From Limnanthes douglasii subsp. nivea (taxonomy: Eukaryota; Streptophyta; Magnoliopsida; Brassicales; Limnanthaceae): a stretch of 64,000 bases of DNA. Numbering within the stretch: position 1 is the first letter of the stretch; each line of letters begins with the position of its first letter. This document shows, one piece after another, positions 47,305-59,564 of the stretch. The notes beneath the pieces are model-generated. The model made no database searches, had not been told where the DNA came from, and worked only from the letters and a program-made list of their open reading frames with translations. The stretch is from the NCBI GenBank assembly GCA_036936605.1, contig JAUPFV010000005.1:235939770-236003769 (forward strand), given 5' to 3'. The translations under genes were made by a program, and so were the position numbers.

Positions 47305-47846
47305 AAGGGTTTTTTCTAAAGTAGATTTTCAAGTTATACAACTTAAAAACAAGATTGAATTACTTTGTTGGTTGATTGTGTGATGGTATCCGATTTTAAA
47401 GCTTTGGTTTGAGTGTCCTCCTGCATGAATAATCTTTATCAAGTTTAGGGTTTTTTGGTTTTTAAAATTTAATTTTATAAGGTAAAGCATATATGTTGGA
47501 GTTAATTGATTTTAATCTTGTGTTTGTTGATACTACTGTTTGAGAATAATTAATGGCACAAAATAATAAATTAAAAAACAAATTGAGGGTAAAAAAGTAA
47601 AAGCAAGTCATAAGTGTTTTTTAGATTTGGAATTATGGAAGAAATAAGAAATGTATGGGTAGATAGCTTCACCCTTATGTTTCTTCTTTGTTATTGTAGG
47701 GTTGTATACATGTTAGGTTTGTATATCATGATTTCATGGTGTCTATTAGTAAAAATCCTCGTGTATGTATTGACGCTTAGTCAGTGTCGTATTTGCACGA
47801 AAGGTTGGAAAATAAGTAATTTTTTCAATTATAAATATTAATTACA

Positions 47847-47848
47847 TT

Positions 47849-47898
<50 letters not shown>
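47847..47898. repeat. TA microsatellite, unit 2
   Basis: About 25 TA dinucleotides in the intron before the last WAT1-like exon. The same site is expanded in unit 3 (51008-51063) and much shorter in the later repeats. Confidence 0.95.
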
Positions 47899-47901
<3 letters not shown>

Positions 47902-50261
47902 ACTGTGAATAAAATAGATTAATTCTCCAATAAATAACTTTATATTTTTGTTTATATTGTGTTCTTCGGAAATTTATATATGTTTTGGTTTGCTTATTGT
48001 GCTATTGGGTAAAAAAATGCACCGGATCCTGCGATCGCGCCCGTCGAAGAAAAAGCGCCCCTCGTTGATGTTCCTCCTGAGGATGATCGACAATCAGATC
48101 GAGAGCTGTAGTAGATTTTACTAATTTAAACAACATTTCAGTTCTTAATATAGTGATTCTCTGTTTAAATTTATATATGCCTTACAATTTAGTTTGGTAA
48201 AGAGTACTGTAGAGTTAAAACATATCGATTTAGTTTGAACACTAGACTAATTTATCAACATAAAACAGCTTGGTAAATTATAACTACAACACAACAGTAT
48301 ATGTAGTATATGTTTTATAAATAACTCTGCAAAAAAAAGTGTTCATCTTTGTTATTAATTTAATAATCTTTCTACTCCTTGACTATATACATAAAAATTA
48401 ACATAAGAGACTTGAAACTAACAAAAAATATATACGTGTATAACAAACATAAGGAATTTGATAAGAAATCGCTAGCAATCTAAGTTTGTCAACAATATCT
48501 ATAGGTTCCACCAGTGGATGTAGATATCATATTCATTAGATTTATTACAGTGCAAAATAGTTGGTACACATATGAAACTAAATTACTCTGAGACACGAAC
48601 TAGTAATATTTATTTTAAATCCTACGTATGATAATATATATTCACATCAAACAGAGAAACATAAAATTTTATTTTTAGACAAGTAGTACAGAAACAACTG
48701 GGTGTTGTTTTCTTGAGTGAACTGAAGACAGTTGTTAGATTGAACATAACAAAAGAACAGAAGCATGAGATTTCTAAATTGCAACTATACAAATTATTCA
48801 CCAACAGCGGAATCTTTATCCACGCAAGTAGAAGAAAAATATAACAACCATTTTTTGTAATTTTTAAAATAGATTAGCTTTTAATATTTCTAATTAAATC
48901 TTGTTTTATTATATAGGAAGGTTAATATACAAGACATAGTCCATTTTGACATTGTTTTACCATGGTTGTGATTCAAGCCTACACCGGAATGACAATATTC
49001 AATAAGATAATAGTGAACTTGGGCATGAGTCTGGCTATTCTCATGGACTATCGGTTCGTTCCGTGAGAGGTGAGTGAGATTTTTATTACATGATATATTT
49101 TTCTAATTATCTAATTTTAGTTTTTTTATACTTTTTAATTGTTACAGGAACATCATGTCACCGCTAACAATGAACGTTCTTTTGACTACTTTTGTATTCG
49201 CTTTACTTTTGTAGGTTTTAATCTTTATATATTTTCCTAGTTTGACTTAAGTATATATTTGACAAATTAAATTTAGGGTAAGTGTTTCAAACAATATGAA
49301 ATTTTTACAGAGTACGTCAGCGACTTTTACTGCTGCAATACCAAGTCTCATCCCGACAATGACTTTTGTTTTGTCGGTCAACTTCAAGTATATCATGCAA
49401 AATCTTTACTATCAACTAAATAAATATACTAGTTATATCTTTTAAACTTTTTAAGACTTTCTTATTAATTAAATAACTATACTTTATAAACTTTTGTAGA
49501 TTAAAGACGCTGCATTTGAATGGAGGAAAAGCTAAAATAGTTGGAACTATATTGTGGGTTGGTGAGACCCTTATTTTGACCTTATACAAGCGTAAAAAGT
49601 TTTGGTCCCCAATAAAATCGAACATAATAGATTAGTTTTAAGTTTTTTTATCTCAACATACTTCCGCATGTGTTTTCGGACTTGGAAGTAACTTATGCAA
49701 TGCTGCATGGTTACTCGTCCATGTTTTTTCCTTAATCAAATATTTTTTATTATTGAACTTCTCCAAATTAAAAATAACAGAAATGATTTTCCTCATTTCA
49801 ATATAGGCAAGAATTAGCCAAATATACTCGACCATGTTTACCCTAAGCGCATTCATGTGCGTTATGGACGCAGTTCAATTTATTCTGTATTCTTGTTGCA
49901 CAGAAAGAACTTGGGTAAAATGCACGATAAATCTTGATATCAAGATCGTCATTTTACTTTACCCGGTAATCTTGAATAACTCATTTGGTTTTATTATTTT
50001 AAATAAATGAAATTAGTTAAAAATAATTGAAATATATGTCTTATTATGATTATGTTTAGTGTGAAGATATTTCCCCTAATGTTTCTTATTTCCTCCATAA
50101 AAAACTCCATCCTGATATTTCTTTCATAATGAAAATACCAAGATTACCTCCTCATTCATCAAATAACACTTTCTTTAGTTCTTAAGCAAACACCATAGAT
50201 TCAAAAGTCTCATTAAATTCTCTATCATTTTATCACCCAATTCCACCAAACATCAGCTACT

Positions 50262-50463
50262 CCATCTCGATTTCTGTTGTTTTTAATGACGAACATCTGA
50301 TATAAGGTGGTAGCTAGGAATCATTTGTTTTTTCGCAAAACACCTAATTGTACGGTGTTATCTCGGAAGTAGGTGTTCTGTGAAAAAACAACTGATTTCA
50401 AGATAGCACCTCGGAATCAGGTGTTCCTCGTTAAATACTGCAGAAATTGAGATTTGCTATGGA
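50262..50463. repeat. About 200-bp fold-back, unit 3
   Basis: Same palindrome as in the other units, slightly more diverged. Confidence 0.78.
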
Positions 50464-51006
50464 TAATTTTTTTCTAAGGCAGATTTTCAAATTATACAAC
50501 TTAAAAACAAGATTGAATTATATTGTTGGTTGATTGTGTGATATTCTCCGGTGTTAAAGCTTTGGTTTGAGTGCCCTCCTCCATGGATAATTTTTATCAA
50601 GTTTAGGGTTTTTTAGTTTTTAAGATTTAATTTTATAAGGTAAAGCATATATGTTGGAGTTAACTGGTTTTAATCTTGTGTTTGTTAATATTACTGTTTG
50701 AGAATAGTTAATGGCACAAAATAATAAATTAAAAAACAAATTGAGGGTAAAAAAGTAAAAGCAATTCATGAGTATTTTTTAGATTTGGAATTATAGACGA
50801 AATAAGAAATGTATGGGGAAATAGCTTCACTCTTATATTTCTTCTTTGTTATTGTAGGGTTGTATACATGTGAGGTTTGTATATCATGATTTCATGGTGT
50901 CTATTAGTAAAAGGCCTCGTGTATGTATTTGCGCTTAATCAGTGTCGTATTTGCACGAAAGGTTGGAAAATAAGTGATTTTTTCAATTATAAATATTAAT
51001 TACATT

Positions 51007-51007
<1 letters not shown>

Positions 51008-51063
<56 letters not shown>
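51008..51063. repeat. TA microsatellite, unit 3
   Basis: About 28 TA dinucleotides at the same intron position as 47847-47898. Confidence 0.95.
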
Positions 51064-51067
<4 letters not shown>

Positions 51068-52104
51068 CGGTGAATAAAATAGATTAATTCTCCAATAAAT
51101 AACTTTATATTTTTTTATATTGTGTTGTTCAACAATTTATATATGTTTTGGTTTGCTTATTGTTCTATGGGGTAAAAAAATAGACCAGATAGAGCGACCG
51201 TGCTCGTCGATGAAAAGGCGCCCTCGTTGATATTCCTCTTGATGATGACTCACAATCAGACCGAGAGCTATAATAGTAATACTAATTGAAACAACATTTC
51301 AGTTCTTAATAATAGTTTCTACTTTTACCATTTATCTTGGTAATATAATGATTCTCTGTTTATATTTATATATCCCTTACAATTTAGTTTGGAAAAGATG
51401 CCTGTAGAGTTTAAATTGAACGATTTAGTTTGAACACTAGACTAATTTATCGACATAAAACAGCTTGGTAAATTATAACTACAACAGAGCAGTATATGTA
51501 GTATATGTTTTATAAATTACTCTGCACAAAAAATTGTTCATCGTTGTTATTAATTTAATAATCTCTCTACTCTTACACATATATACATAAAAATTAACAT
51601 AAGAAACCTGAAACTAACAACACATATATACGTGTATAACAAACATGAGGAATTTGATAAGAAATCGCTAGCAATCTAAGTTTGTCAACAATATCTATAG
51701 GTTCCACCAGTGGATGTAGATATCATATTCATTAGATTTATTACAATGCAAAATAGTTGGATACACATATGAAACAAAATGACTCTGAGATACGAACTAG
51801 TAATATTCATTTTAAATCCTACGTATTATAATATATATTCACATCAAACTGAGAAACATAAAATTTTATTTTTAAACAAGTAGTACAGAAGCAATTGGGT
51901 GCTATTTTCTTGAGTGAACTGGAGACAGTTGTTAAATTGAACATAACAAAAGAATAGAGATTTCTAAATTGCAACTATACAAATTGTTCACCAAAAACAG
52001 AACCTTTATGCACGTAAGTAGAAGAAAAATATAACAACCTTTTTTTGTATTTTAAAAATATATTAACTTTTAATATTTGTAATTAAATCTTGTTTTATTA
52101 TATA

Positions 52105-54386
52105 TGAAGATTAATATACAAGACATAGTCCATTTCTTTATCACTTATAAGATATTTTTTACCACACTTGTCATTCATGCCTACGTCAGAATGACAATAT
52201 TCAATAAGATAATAGTGAACTTGGGCATGAGTCTCCCTATTCTCATTGCCTATCGGTTTATATTCGCTCTGAATTATGGTTCCAATACCGATTTACCGTG
52301 AGAGGTGAGTGAAATTTTTATTACATGATATATATTCCTAATTATCTAATTTAAGTTTTTTTATACTTTTAAATTGTTTACAAGAACATCATGTCACCCC
52401 TAACAATGAACGTTCTTTTGACTACTTTCGTATCTGCTTTACTTCGGCAGGTTTTAATCTTTATATGTTTTACTAGTTTGACTTAAGTATATATTTGACA
52501 AATTAAATTTAGGACAAGTGTTTCAAACAATATGAGACATCCGCGACTTCTACTGCTGCAATACCAAGTCTTATTCCGACAATGACTTTTGTTTTGTCGG
52601 TCATCTTCAAGTATATCTTTTAAAATCTTTACTATTAACTAAATAACTAAACTAGTTATATCTTTTAAAAAAATTTAAGACTTTGTTATTCATTAAATAA
52701 CTATACTTTATCAACTTTTATAGATTAAAAATGCTTAATATCAATGCAGGAAAAGTTAAAATAGTTGGAACAATATTGTGGATTGGTGGGATCCTTCTTT
52801 TGACCTTATACAAAGGTAAAACGTTTTGGTCCCCAATAAAATCGAACATATTAGAGCAGTTTTAAGATTTTTCATCTCAATATACTTATGCACGGGGATA
52901 CGTTCTCGGATTTGGAAGTAACTTATGCAATTCTGCATGGTTACTTGTCCAAGTTTTTTCCTTAATCAAATATTTTTTATTATTGAAGTTCTAAAATTAA
53001 ACATAACAAAAATAATTTTCATCATTTCAATGTAGAAACATATCAGCCAAATATACTCGGTCATGTTTACCCTAAACGCATTCATGTGCGCTAAGAACAC
53101 AGTTCAATCTATTCTGTATTTCCTTTGCACATAAAGAAATTGGATAAAATACACGATAAATCTTGATATCAAGATCGTCATTTTACTTTACTCGGTAATA
53201 TTGAATAACTCATTTTGATTATTATTTTAAATAAATTAAATTAGTTAAATATAATTGAAATTTACGTCTTATTTATTATGATTATATTTGGGGTGAATAT
53301 ATTTCCCCTCACATTTTTTATTTCATCCATAAAAAACTCCATCTTGATATTTCTTTCATAATGAAAATACCAAGATTAACTCCTCATTCATCAAAATAAC
53401 ATTTTATTTAGTTCTTGAGCAAACACCATCGATTCAAGGGTTTCATTAAATTCTCTATCCTTTTTCCACCCAATTCCACCAAACACCAGCCATTCCATCT
53501 CAATTTCTGTTGTTTTTAACGACGAACACTTGATTTTAAATGGTAGCTAAGAATCAGTTTTTTTTTTCACAAAACACCTGAGTCCGCGGTGGTATCTCGG
53601 AAGTAGATGTTCTGTGAAAAAAAACTGATTCCGAGATAGCACCTCAGAATCAGGTGTTCCTCGTGAAATACTGTAGAAATCAGGTTATACAACTTAAAAA
53701 CAAGATTGAATTACTTTGTTGGTTGATTGTGTGATGTCCTCCTCCATGAATAATCTTTATCAAGTTTAAGATTTTTTAGATTTTAAGATTTAATTTTATA
53801 AGGTAAAGCATATATGTTGGAGTCAATTGGGTTTAATCTTGTATTTGTTGATATTAGTGTTTGAGAATAGTTAATGACAACAAATTATGAATTAAAACAA
53901 AGTGAGGGTAAAAAAGTAAAAGCAAGTGTGTTTCTTTACATTTGGAATTATGGAAGAAATAAAAAATGTTATGGGAAATAGCTTCACCCTTATGTTTCTT
54001 CTTTGTTATTGTAGGGTTGTATACATGTAAGGTTTGTATATCATGATTTCATGGTGTCTATTAGTAAAAGACCCCGTGTATGTATAGACGCTTAGTCAAG
54101 TGTCGTATTTGCACGAAAAGTTGGAAAGTAAGTGATTATTTCAATTATAAATTTTAATTACATTTACTATATATATATACACACGAATAAAATAGATTTA
54201 TTCTTCAATAAATAACTTCATATTTTTTATATTGTGTTGTTCTGCAATTTATATATGTTTCTGTTTTCTTATTGTGCGATGGGGTAAAAAAATGCACCGG
54301 ATAGTGCGGCTACGACAGTCGATGAAAACAGTCCCATGGTTGATGTTCCTCTTGAGGATGATCGACAATAAGATCGAGATCTATAG
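52105..54386 (+). pseudogene. WAT1-related transporter pseudogene, unit 4
   Basis: Exon A is open at 52104-52301: LVIHAYVRMTIFNKIIVNLG, then LIAYRFIFALNYGSNTDLP. Exon B reads MSPLTMNVLLTTFVSALL. Exon C has lost about 20 bp at its start but keeps AAIPSLIPTMTFVLSVIFK. Exon D has LKML-type changes and GKVKIVGTILWIG. The penultimate and last exons at about 54015-54125 and 54230-54386 are the immediate template type of the downstream short repeats. Stops and deletions make it a pseudogene. Confidence 0.83.
53494..53682. repeat. About 200-bp fold-back, unit 4 (right end shortened)
   Basis: Same palindrome, but the right arm loses its outer part by a deletion joining it to downstream intron sequence. 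Confidence 0.75.
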
Positions 54387-54429
54387 TAGTAATACTAATT
54401 AAAACAACATTTCAGTTCTTAATAATAGT

Positions 54430-57032
54430 TTCCACTTTAACAATTTAGCTTGGTAATATACTAATTCTCTGTTTATATTTATGTATGCCTTCTATTAGTA
54501 AAAGGCCTTGTGTATGTATCACTCTTAGTCAAGTGTCGTATTTGCACGAAAAGTTGGAAAGTAAGTGATTTTTTCAATTATAAATTTTAATTACATTTAC
54601 TATATATATATATATATACACGAATAAAATATATTAATTCTCCAATAAATAACTTTATATTTTTTATATTGTGTTGTTCTGCAATTTATATATGTTTTGG
54701 TTTGCTTATTGTGCTATGGGGTAAAAAAGTGCATCGGATAGTGCGACTACGCCCGTCGATGAGATGTTTCTCTTGAGGATGACCGACAATTAGATCGAGA
54801 GCTATAGCAGTAATACTAATTAAAACAACATTTCAGTTCTTAATAATAGTTTCTACTTTATCAATTTAGCTTAATAATATATTGTTTCTCTCTTTATATT
54901 TATGTATGCCTTCTATTAGAAAAAGGTCCCGTGTATGTATCGGCGTTAAGTCAAGTGTCGTATTTGCACGAAAAGTTGAAAAGTAAGTGATTATTTCAAT
55001 TATAAATTTTAATTACATTTAGTATATATATATATATATACGAATAAAATAGATTAATTATCCAATAAATAACTTCATATTTTTTATGGTGTTGTTCTGC
55101 AATTTATATATGTTTTGGTTTGCTTATTGTGCTATGGGGTAAAAAAATGCACACCGACAATAAGATCAAGAGCTATAGTAGTAATAGTAATTAAAACAAC
55201 AATTTAGCTTCGTAATATATTGTTTCTTTGTTTATATTTATGTATCGATGCTTAGTCAAGTGTCGTATTTACACGAAAAGTTGGAAAGTAAGTGATTTTT
55301 TCAATTATATATTATAATTACATTTACTATATATATATATATACACACAAATAAAATAGATTAATTCTCAAATAAATAACTTTATATTTTTTATATTGTG
55401 TTGTTCTGCAATTTATATATGTTTTGGTTTGCTTATTGTGCTATTGGGTAAAAAAATGCACCGGATAGTGCGACCGCGCCCGTCGATCAGATGTTCCTCT
55501 TGAGGATGATCGACAATCAGATCGAGAGCTATAGTAGTAATACTAATTAAAACAACATTTCAGTTCTTAATAATAGTTTCTACTTTAACAATTTAGGTTG
55601 GTAATATATTGTTTCTCTGTTTATATTTATGTATGCCTTCTATTAGTAAAAAGCCCCGTGTATGTATCCAAGCTTAGTCAAGTGTCGTATTTGCACGAAA
55701 AGTTGGAAAGTAAATGATTTTTTTCAATAATAAATTTTAATTACATTTACAATATATATATATATATACACGAATAAAATAGATTAATTCTACAATAAAT
55801 AACTTCATATTTTTTATATTGTGTTGTTCTACAATTTATATATGTTTATGTTTGCTTATTGTGCTATGGGGTAAAAAAATGCACCTGATAGTGCGGCTGC
55901 GGAAGTCGATGAAAAGGCTCCCCTCGTTGATGTTCCTCTTGAAGATGACCGACAATTAGATATAGATCTATAGTAGTAATATTAATTAAAACAACATTTC
56001 AGTTCTTAATAATAGTTTCCACTTTAACAATTTAGCTTGGCAATATACTGATTCTCTGTTTATATTTATGTATGCCTTCTATTAGTAAAAGGCCTCGTGT
56101 ATATATCACGCTTAGTCAAGTGTCGTATTTGCACGAAAAGTTGGAAAGTAAGTGATTTTTTAATTACAAATTTTAATTATATTTACTATATATATATATA
56201 TATATATATACGAATAAAATAGATTAATTCTCCAACAAATAACTTTATATTTTTTTATATTGTGTTGTTCTGCAATTTATATATGTTTTGGTTTGCTTAT
56301 TGTGCTATGGGTTAAAAAACTGCACCGGATAGTGCGACCGCGCCCGTCGATGAGATGTTCCTCTTGAAGATGACCGACAATCAGATCGAGATCTATAGTA
56401 GTAATACTAATTAAAACAACATTTCAGTTCTTAATAATAGTTTCCACTTTAACAATTTAGCTTAGTAATATACTGATTCTCTGTTTATATTTATGTATGC
56501 ATTCTATTAGTAAAAGGCCCAGTGTATGTATCAACGCTTAGTCAAGTGTCGTATTTGCACGAAAAGTTGGAAAGTAAGTGATTTTTTCAATTATAAATTT
56601 TAATTACATTTACTATATATACACACAAATAAAATATATTAAGTCTTCATTAAATAACTTCATATTTTTTATATTATGTTGTTCTACAATTTATATATGT
56701 TTTGGTTTGCTTATTGTGCTATGAGGTAAAAAAATGCACCGGAAAGTGCGACCGCGCCCGTCGATACAATTGCTCCCCTCATTGATATTCATTTGAGGAA
56801 GGACGACAATCGAGAGCTATAGTAGTAATAATAATTAAAACAACATTGCAGTTCTTAATAATAGTTTCTACTTTAACAATTTAGCTTGGTAATATATTGT
56901 TTCTCTGTTTATATTTATGTATGCATTCTATTAGTAAAAGGCCCCGTGTATGTATCGACGTTTATTCAAGTGTCGTATTTGCACGAAAATTTGGAAAGAA
57001 AGTGATTTTCAATTATAAATTTTAATTACATT

Positions 57033-57071
<39 letters not shown>

Positions 57072-59520
57072 ATAGATTAATTCTCCAATAAATAACTTTA
57101 TATTTTTTATATTGTGTTGTTCTGCAATTTATATATGTTTTGATTTGCTAATTGTGCTATGGGGTAAAAACATGCACCGGATAGTGCGACCGCGCCCGTC
57201 GATGAGATGTTCCTCTTGAGGATGACCGACAATCAGATCGAGAGCTATAGTAGTAATACTAATTAAAACAACATTTCATTTCGTAATAATAGTTTCTACT
57301 TTAACAATTTAGCTTGGTAATATATTGTTTCTCTGTTTATATATGTTTGCCTTCTATTAGTAAAAGGTCCTGTGTATGTATCGAAGCTTAGTAAGTGTCG
57401 TATTTGCACAAAAAGTTGGAAAGTAAGTGATTATTTCAATTATAAATGTTAATTACATTTACTATATATATACGAGTAAAATAGATTTATTCTCCAATAA
57501 ATAACTTTATATTTTTTATATGTGTTGTTCTACAATTTATATATGTTTTGGTTTGCTTATTGTGCTATGGGGTAAAAAAATGTACCGGATAGTGCGACCG
57601 CGCCCGTCGATGAGATGTTCCTCTTGAGGATGATCGACAATCAGATCGAGAGCTATAGTAGTAATACTAATTAAAACAACATTTCAGTTCTAAATAATAG
57701 TTCTACTTTAGCAATTTAGCTTGGTAATATATTGTTTCTCTGTTTATATTTATGTATGCCTTCTATTAGTAAAAGGCCCCGTGTATGTATCCAAGCTTAG
57801 TCAAGTGTCGTATTTGCACGAAAAGTTGGAAAGTAAATGATTTTTTCAATTATAAATTTTAATTACATTTACAATATATATATATATATATATATATACG
57901 CAAATAAAATAGATTAATTCTACAATAAATAACTTCATATTTTTTATATTGTGTTGTTCTACAATTTATATATGTTTCTGTTTGCTTATTGTGCTATGGG
58001 GTAAAAAAAATGCACCTGATAGTGCGGCTGCGGCAGTAGATGAAAAGGCTCCCCTCGTTGATGCTCCTCTTGAGGATGACCAACAATCAGATCAAGATCT
58101 ATAGTAGTAATACTAATTAAAAAGACATTTCAGTTCTTAATAATAGTTTCCACTTTAACAATTTAGATTGGTAATATACTGATTCTCTGTTTATATATAT
58201 GTATGCCTTCTATTAGTAAAAGGCCCCGTGTAGGTATCAACGCTTAGTCAAGTGTCGTATTTGCACGAAAAGTTGGAAAGTAAGTGATTTTTTCAATTAT
58301 AAATTTTAGATACATTTACTATATATACACACGAATAAAATATATTAATTCTCCAATAAATAACTTTATATTTTTTATATTGTGTTGTTCTGCAATTTAT
58401 ATATGTTTTGATTTGCTAATTGTGCTATGGGGTAAAAACATGCACCGGATAGTGCGACCGCGCCCGTCGATGAGATGTTCCTCTTGAGGATGACCGACAA
58501 TCAGATCGAGAGCTATAGTAGTAATACTAATTAAAACAACATTTCATTTCGTAATAATAGTTTCTACTTTAACAATTTAGCTTGGTAATATATTGTTTCT
58601 CTGTTTATATATGTTTGCCTTCTATTAGTAAAAGGTCCTGTGTATGTATCGAAGCTTAGTAAGTGTCGTATTTGCACGAAAAGTTGGAAAGTAAGTGATT
58701 TTTTCAATTATAAATTTTAATTACATTTACTATATATACACACGAATAAAATATATTAAGTCTTCATTAAATAACTTCATATTTTTTATATTATGTTGTT
58801 CTACAATTTATATATGTTTTGGTTTGCTTATTGTGCTATGAGGTAAAAAAATGCACCGGAAAGTGCGACCGCGCCCGTCGATACAATTGCTCCCCTCATT
58901 GATATTCCTCTTGAGGATGACCTACAATCGAGAGCTATAGTAGTAATAATAATTAAAATAACATTTCAGTTCTTAATTATAGTTTCTACTTTAACAATTT
59001 AGCTTGGTAATATATTGTTTCTCCGTTTATATTTATGTATGCCTTCTATTAGTAAAAGGCCCCGTGTATGTATGGACGTTTAGTCAAGTGTCGTATTTGC
59101 ATGAAAATTTGGAAAGTAAGTGATTTTTTCAATTATAAATTTTAGTTATATTTACTATATATATACATACAAATAGAATATATTAATTCTCCAATAAATA
59201 GCTTTATATTTTTTATAGTGTTGTTCTGCAATTTATATATGTTTTGGTTTGCTTATTGTGTTATGGGGTAAAAAATGCACCGGATAGTGCGACCGCGCCC
59301 GTCGATGAGATGTTCCTCTTGAGGATGACCGACAATCAGATCGAGAGCTATAGTAGTAATACTAATTAAAAAACATTTCATTTCGTAATAATAGTTTCTA
59401 CTTTAACAATTTAGCTTGGTAATATATTGTTTCTGTGTTTATATATGTATGCCTTCTATTAGTAAAAGGTCTCGTGTATGTATCGAAGCTAAGTAAGTGT
59501 TGTATTTGCACGAAAAGTTG
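54430..59520 (+). repeat. Satellite-like array of the last two WAT1-like exons (420-435 bp units)
   Basis: About 12 tandem units; the last-exon landmark (TGGGGTAAAAAAATGCACC) lies near 54290, 54727, 55147, 55450, 55877, 56316, 56731, 57165, 57585, 58005, 58436, 58847 and 59272. The interval of 303 bp is due to deletion. Each unit holds part of the penultimate exon (LLVKGPVYVSTLSQVSYLHE), its donor GTAAGTGATT, a short TA-rich intron, the last exon (ICFGLLIVLWGK) and 3' flank. Units join at ATGCC^TTCTATTAG, where the 3' flank is fused to the middle of the penultimate exon. ORF 58284-58487 is one such last exon. Confidence 0.92.
57930..58102 (+). pseudogene. Last WAT1-like exon copy with the in-frame acidic tail
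   Basis: In this copy the A-run after LWG is eight bases (58003-58010) rather than seven. The frame therefore continues from LWGKKNAPDSAAAAVDEK through an acidic tail ending DDQQSDQDL and a TAG. Other copies have seven A and switch frame. This shows how the ancestral C-terminus probably read. Confidence 0.75.
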
Positions 59521-59564
59521 GAAAGTAAGTGATTATTTCAATTATAAAATAATCACTTACTTTC
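59521..59564. repeat. Hairpin 1 (17-bp stem, 10-nt loop)
   Basis: GAAAGTAAGTGATTATT, loop TCAATTATAA, then the perfect reverse complement. The left arm contains the splice donor of the penultimate WAT1-like exon. Confidence 0.95.

Larger units (their letters stand above)
45750..48112 (+). pseudogene. WAT1-related transporter pseudogene, unit 2
   Basis: Same exon order as unit 1. Exon A reads LVIQACAIMIIFNKIIVNLS and then loses about 30 bp, ending near FV. Exon D at 46334-46430 is clean: LKTLHMNGGKAKIVGTILWV. Exon E reads FTLNAFMCVMDTV, then a stop. The penultimate exon (from about 47700) reads VVYMLGLYIMISWCLLVK, which matches the family segment ending in WC.VK.GPVFV. The last exon keeps IYICFGLLIVLLGKK and, in another frame, a tail DVPPEDDRQSDREL followed by a stop. 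Deletions and stops rule out a working transporter. Confidence 0.85.
45304..48470 (+). repeat. WAT1-like tandem unit 2
   Basis: About 3167 bp, landmark at 45313. It contains neither the Pack-MULE nor the MITE and so provides the empty sites for both. Confidence 0.9.
48917..51270 (+). pseudogene. WAT1-related transporter pseudogene, unit 3
   Basis: Best-preserved middle exons of the four copies. Exon D (about 49500-49590) reads LKTLHLNGGKAKIVGTILWV. Exon E (about 49806-49970) is open: ARISQIYSTMFTLSAFMCVM and on to KCTINLDIKIVILLYPVI, matching the family's YSLTALMCFMG region. The first exon has a local deletion after MDYRFV, and the last exon has diverged (tail with stops near 51270). Intron boundaries remain GT-AG in most places. 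Confidence 0.85.
48471..51666 (+). repeat. WAT1-like tandem unit 3
   Basis: About 3196 bp, landmark at 48480, same layout as unit 2. Confidence 0.9.
51667..54430 (+). repeat. WAT1-like tandem unit 4
   Basis: Landmark at 51676. Its 3' end passes directly into the short last-exon repeats instead of a normal spacer. Confidence 0.88.

Noticed and set aside
47847..51063. Long TA runs as replication origins or matrix attachment sites
   Set aside because: Simple length-variable microsatellites in an intron; nothing else in the sequence supports a specific role.
54430..59520. CRISPR-like regular repeats
   Set aside because: The repeats are contiguous 420-435-bp units with exon and intron content, in a plant genome, without short repeat/spacer structure.
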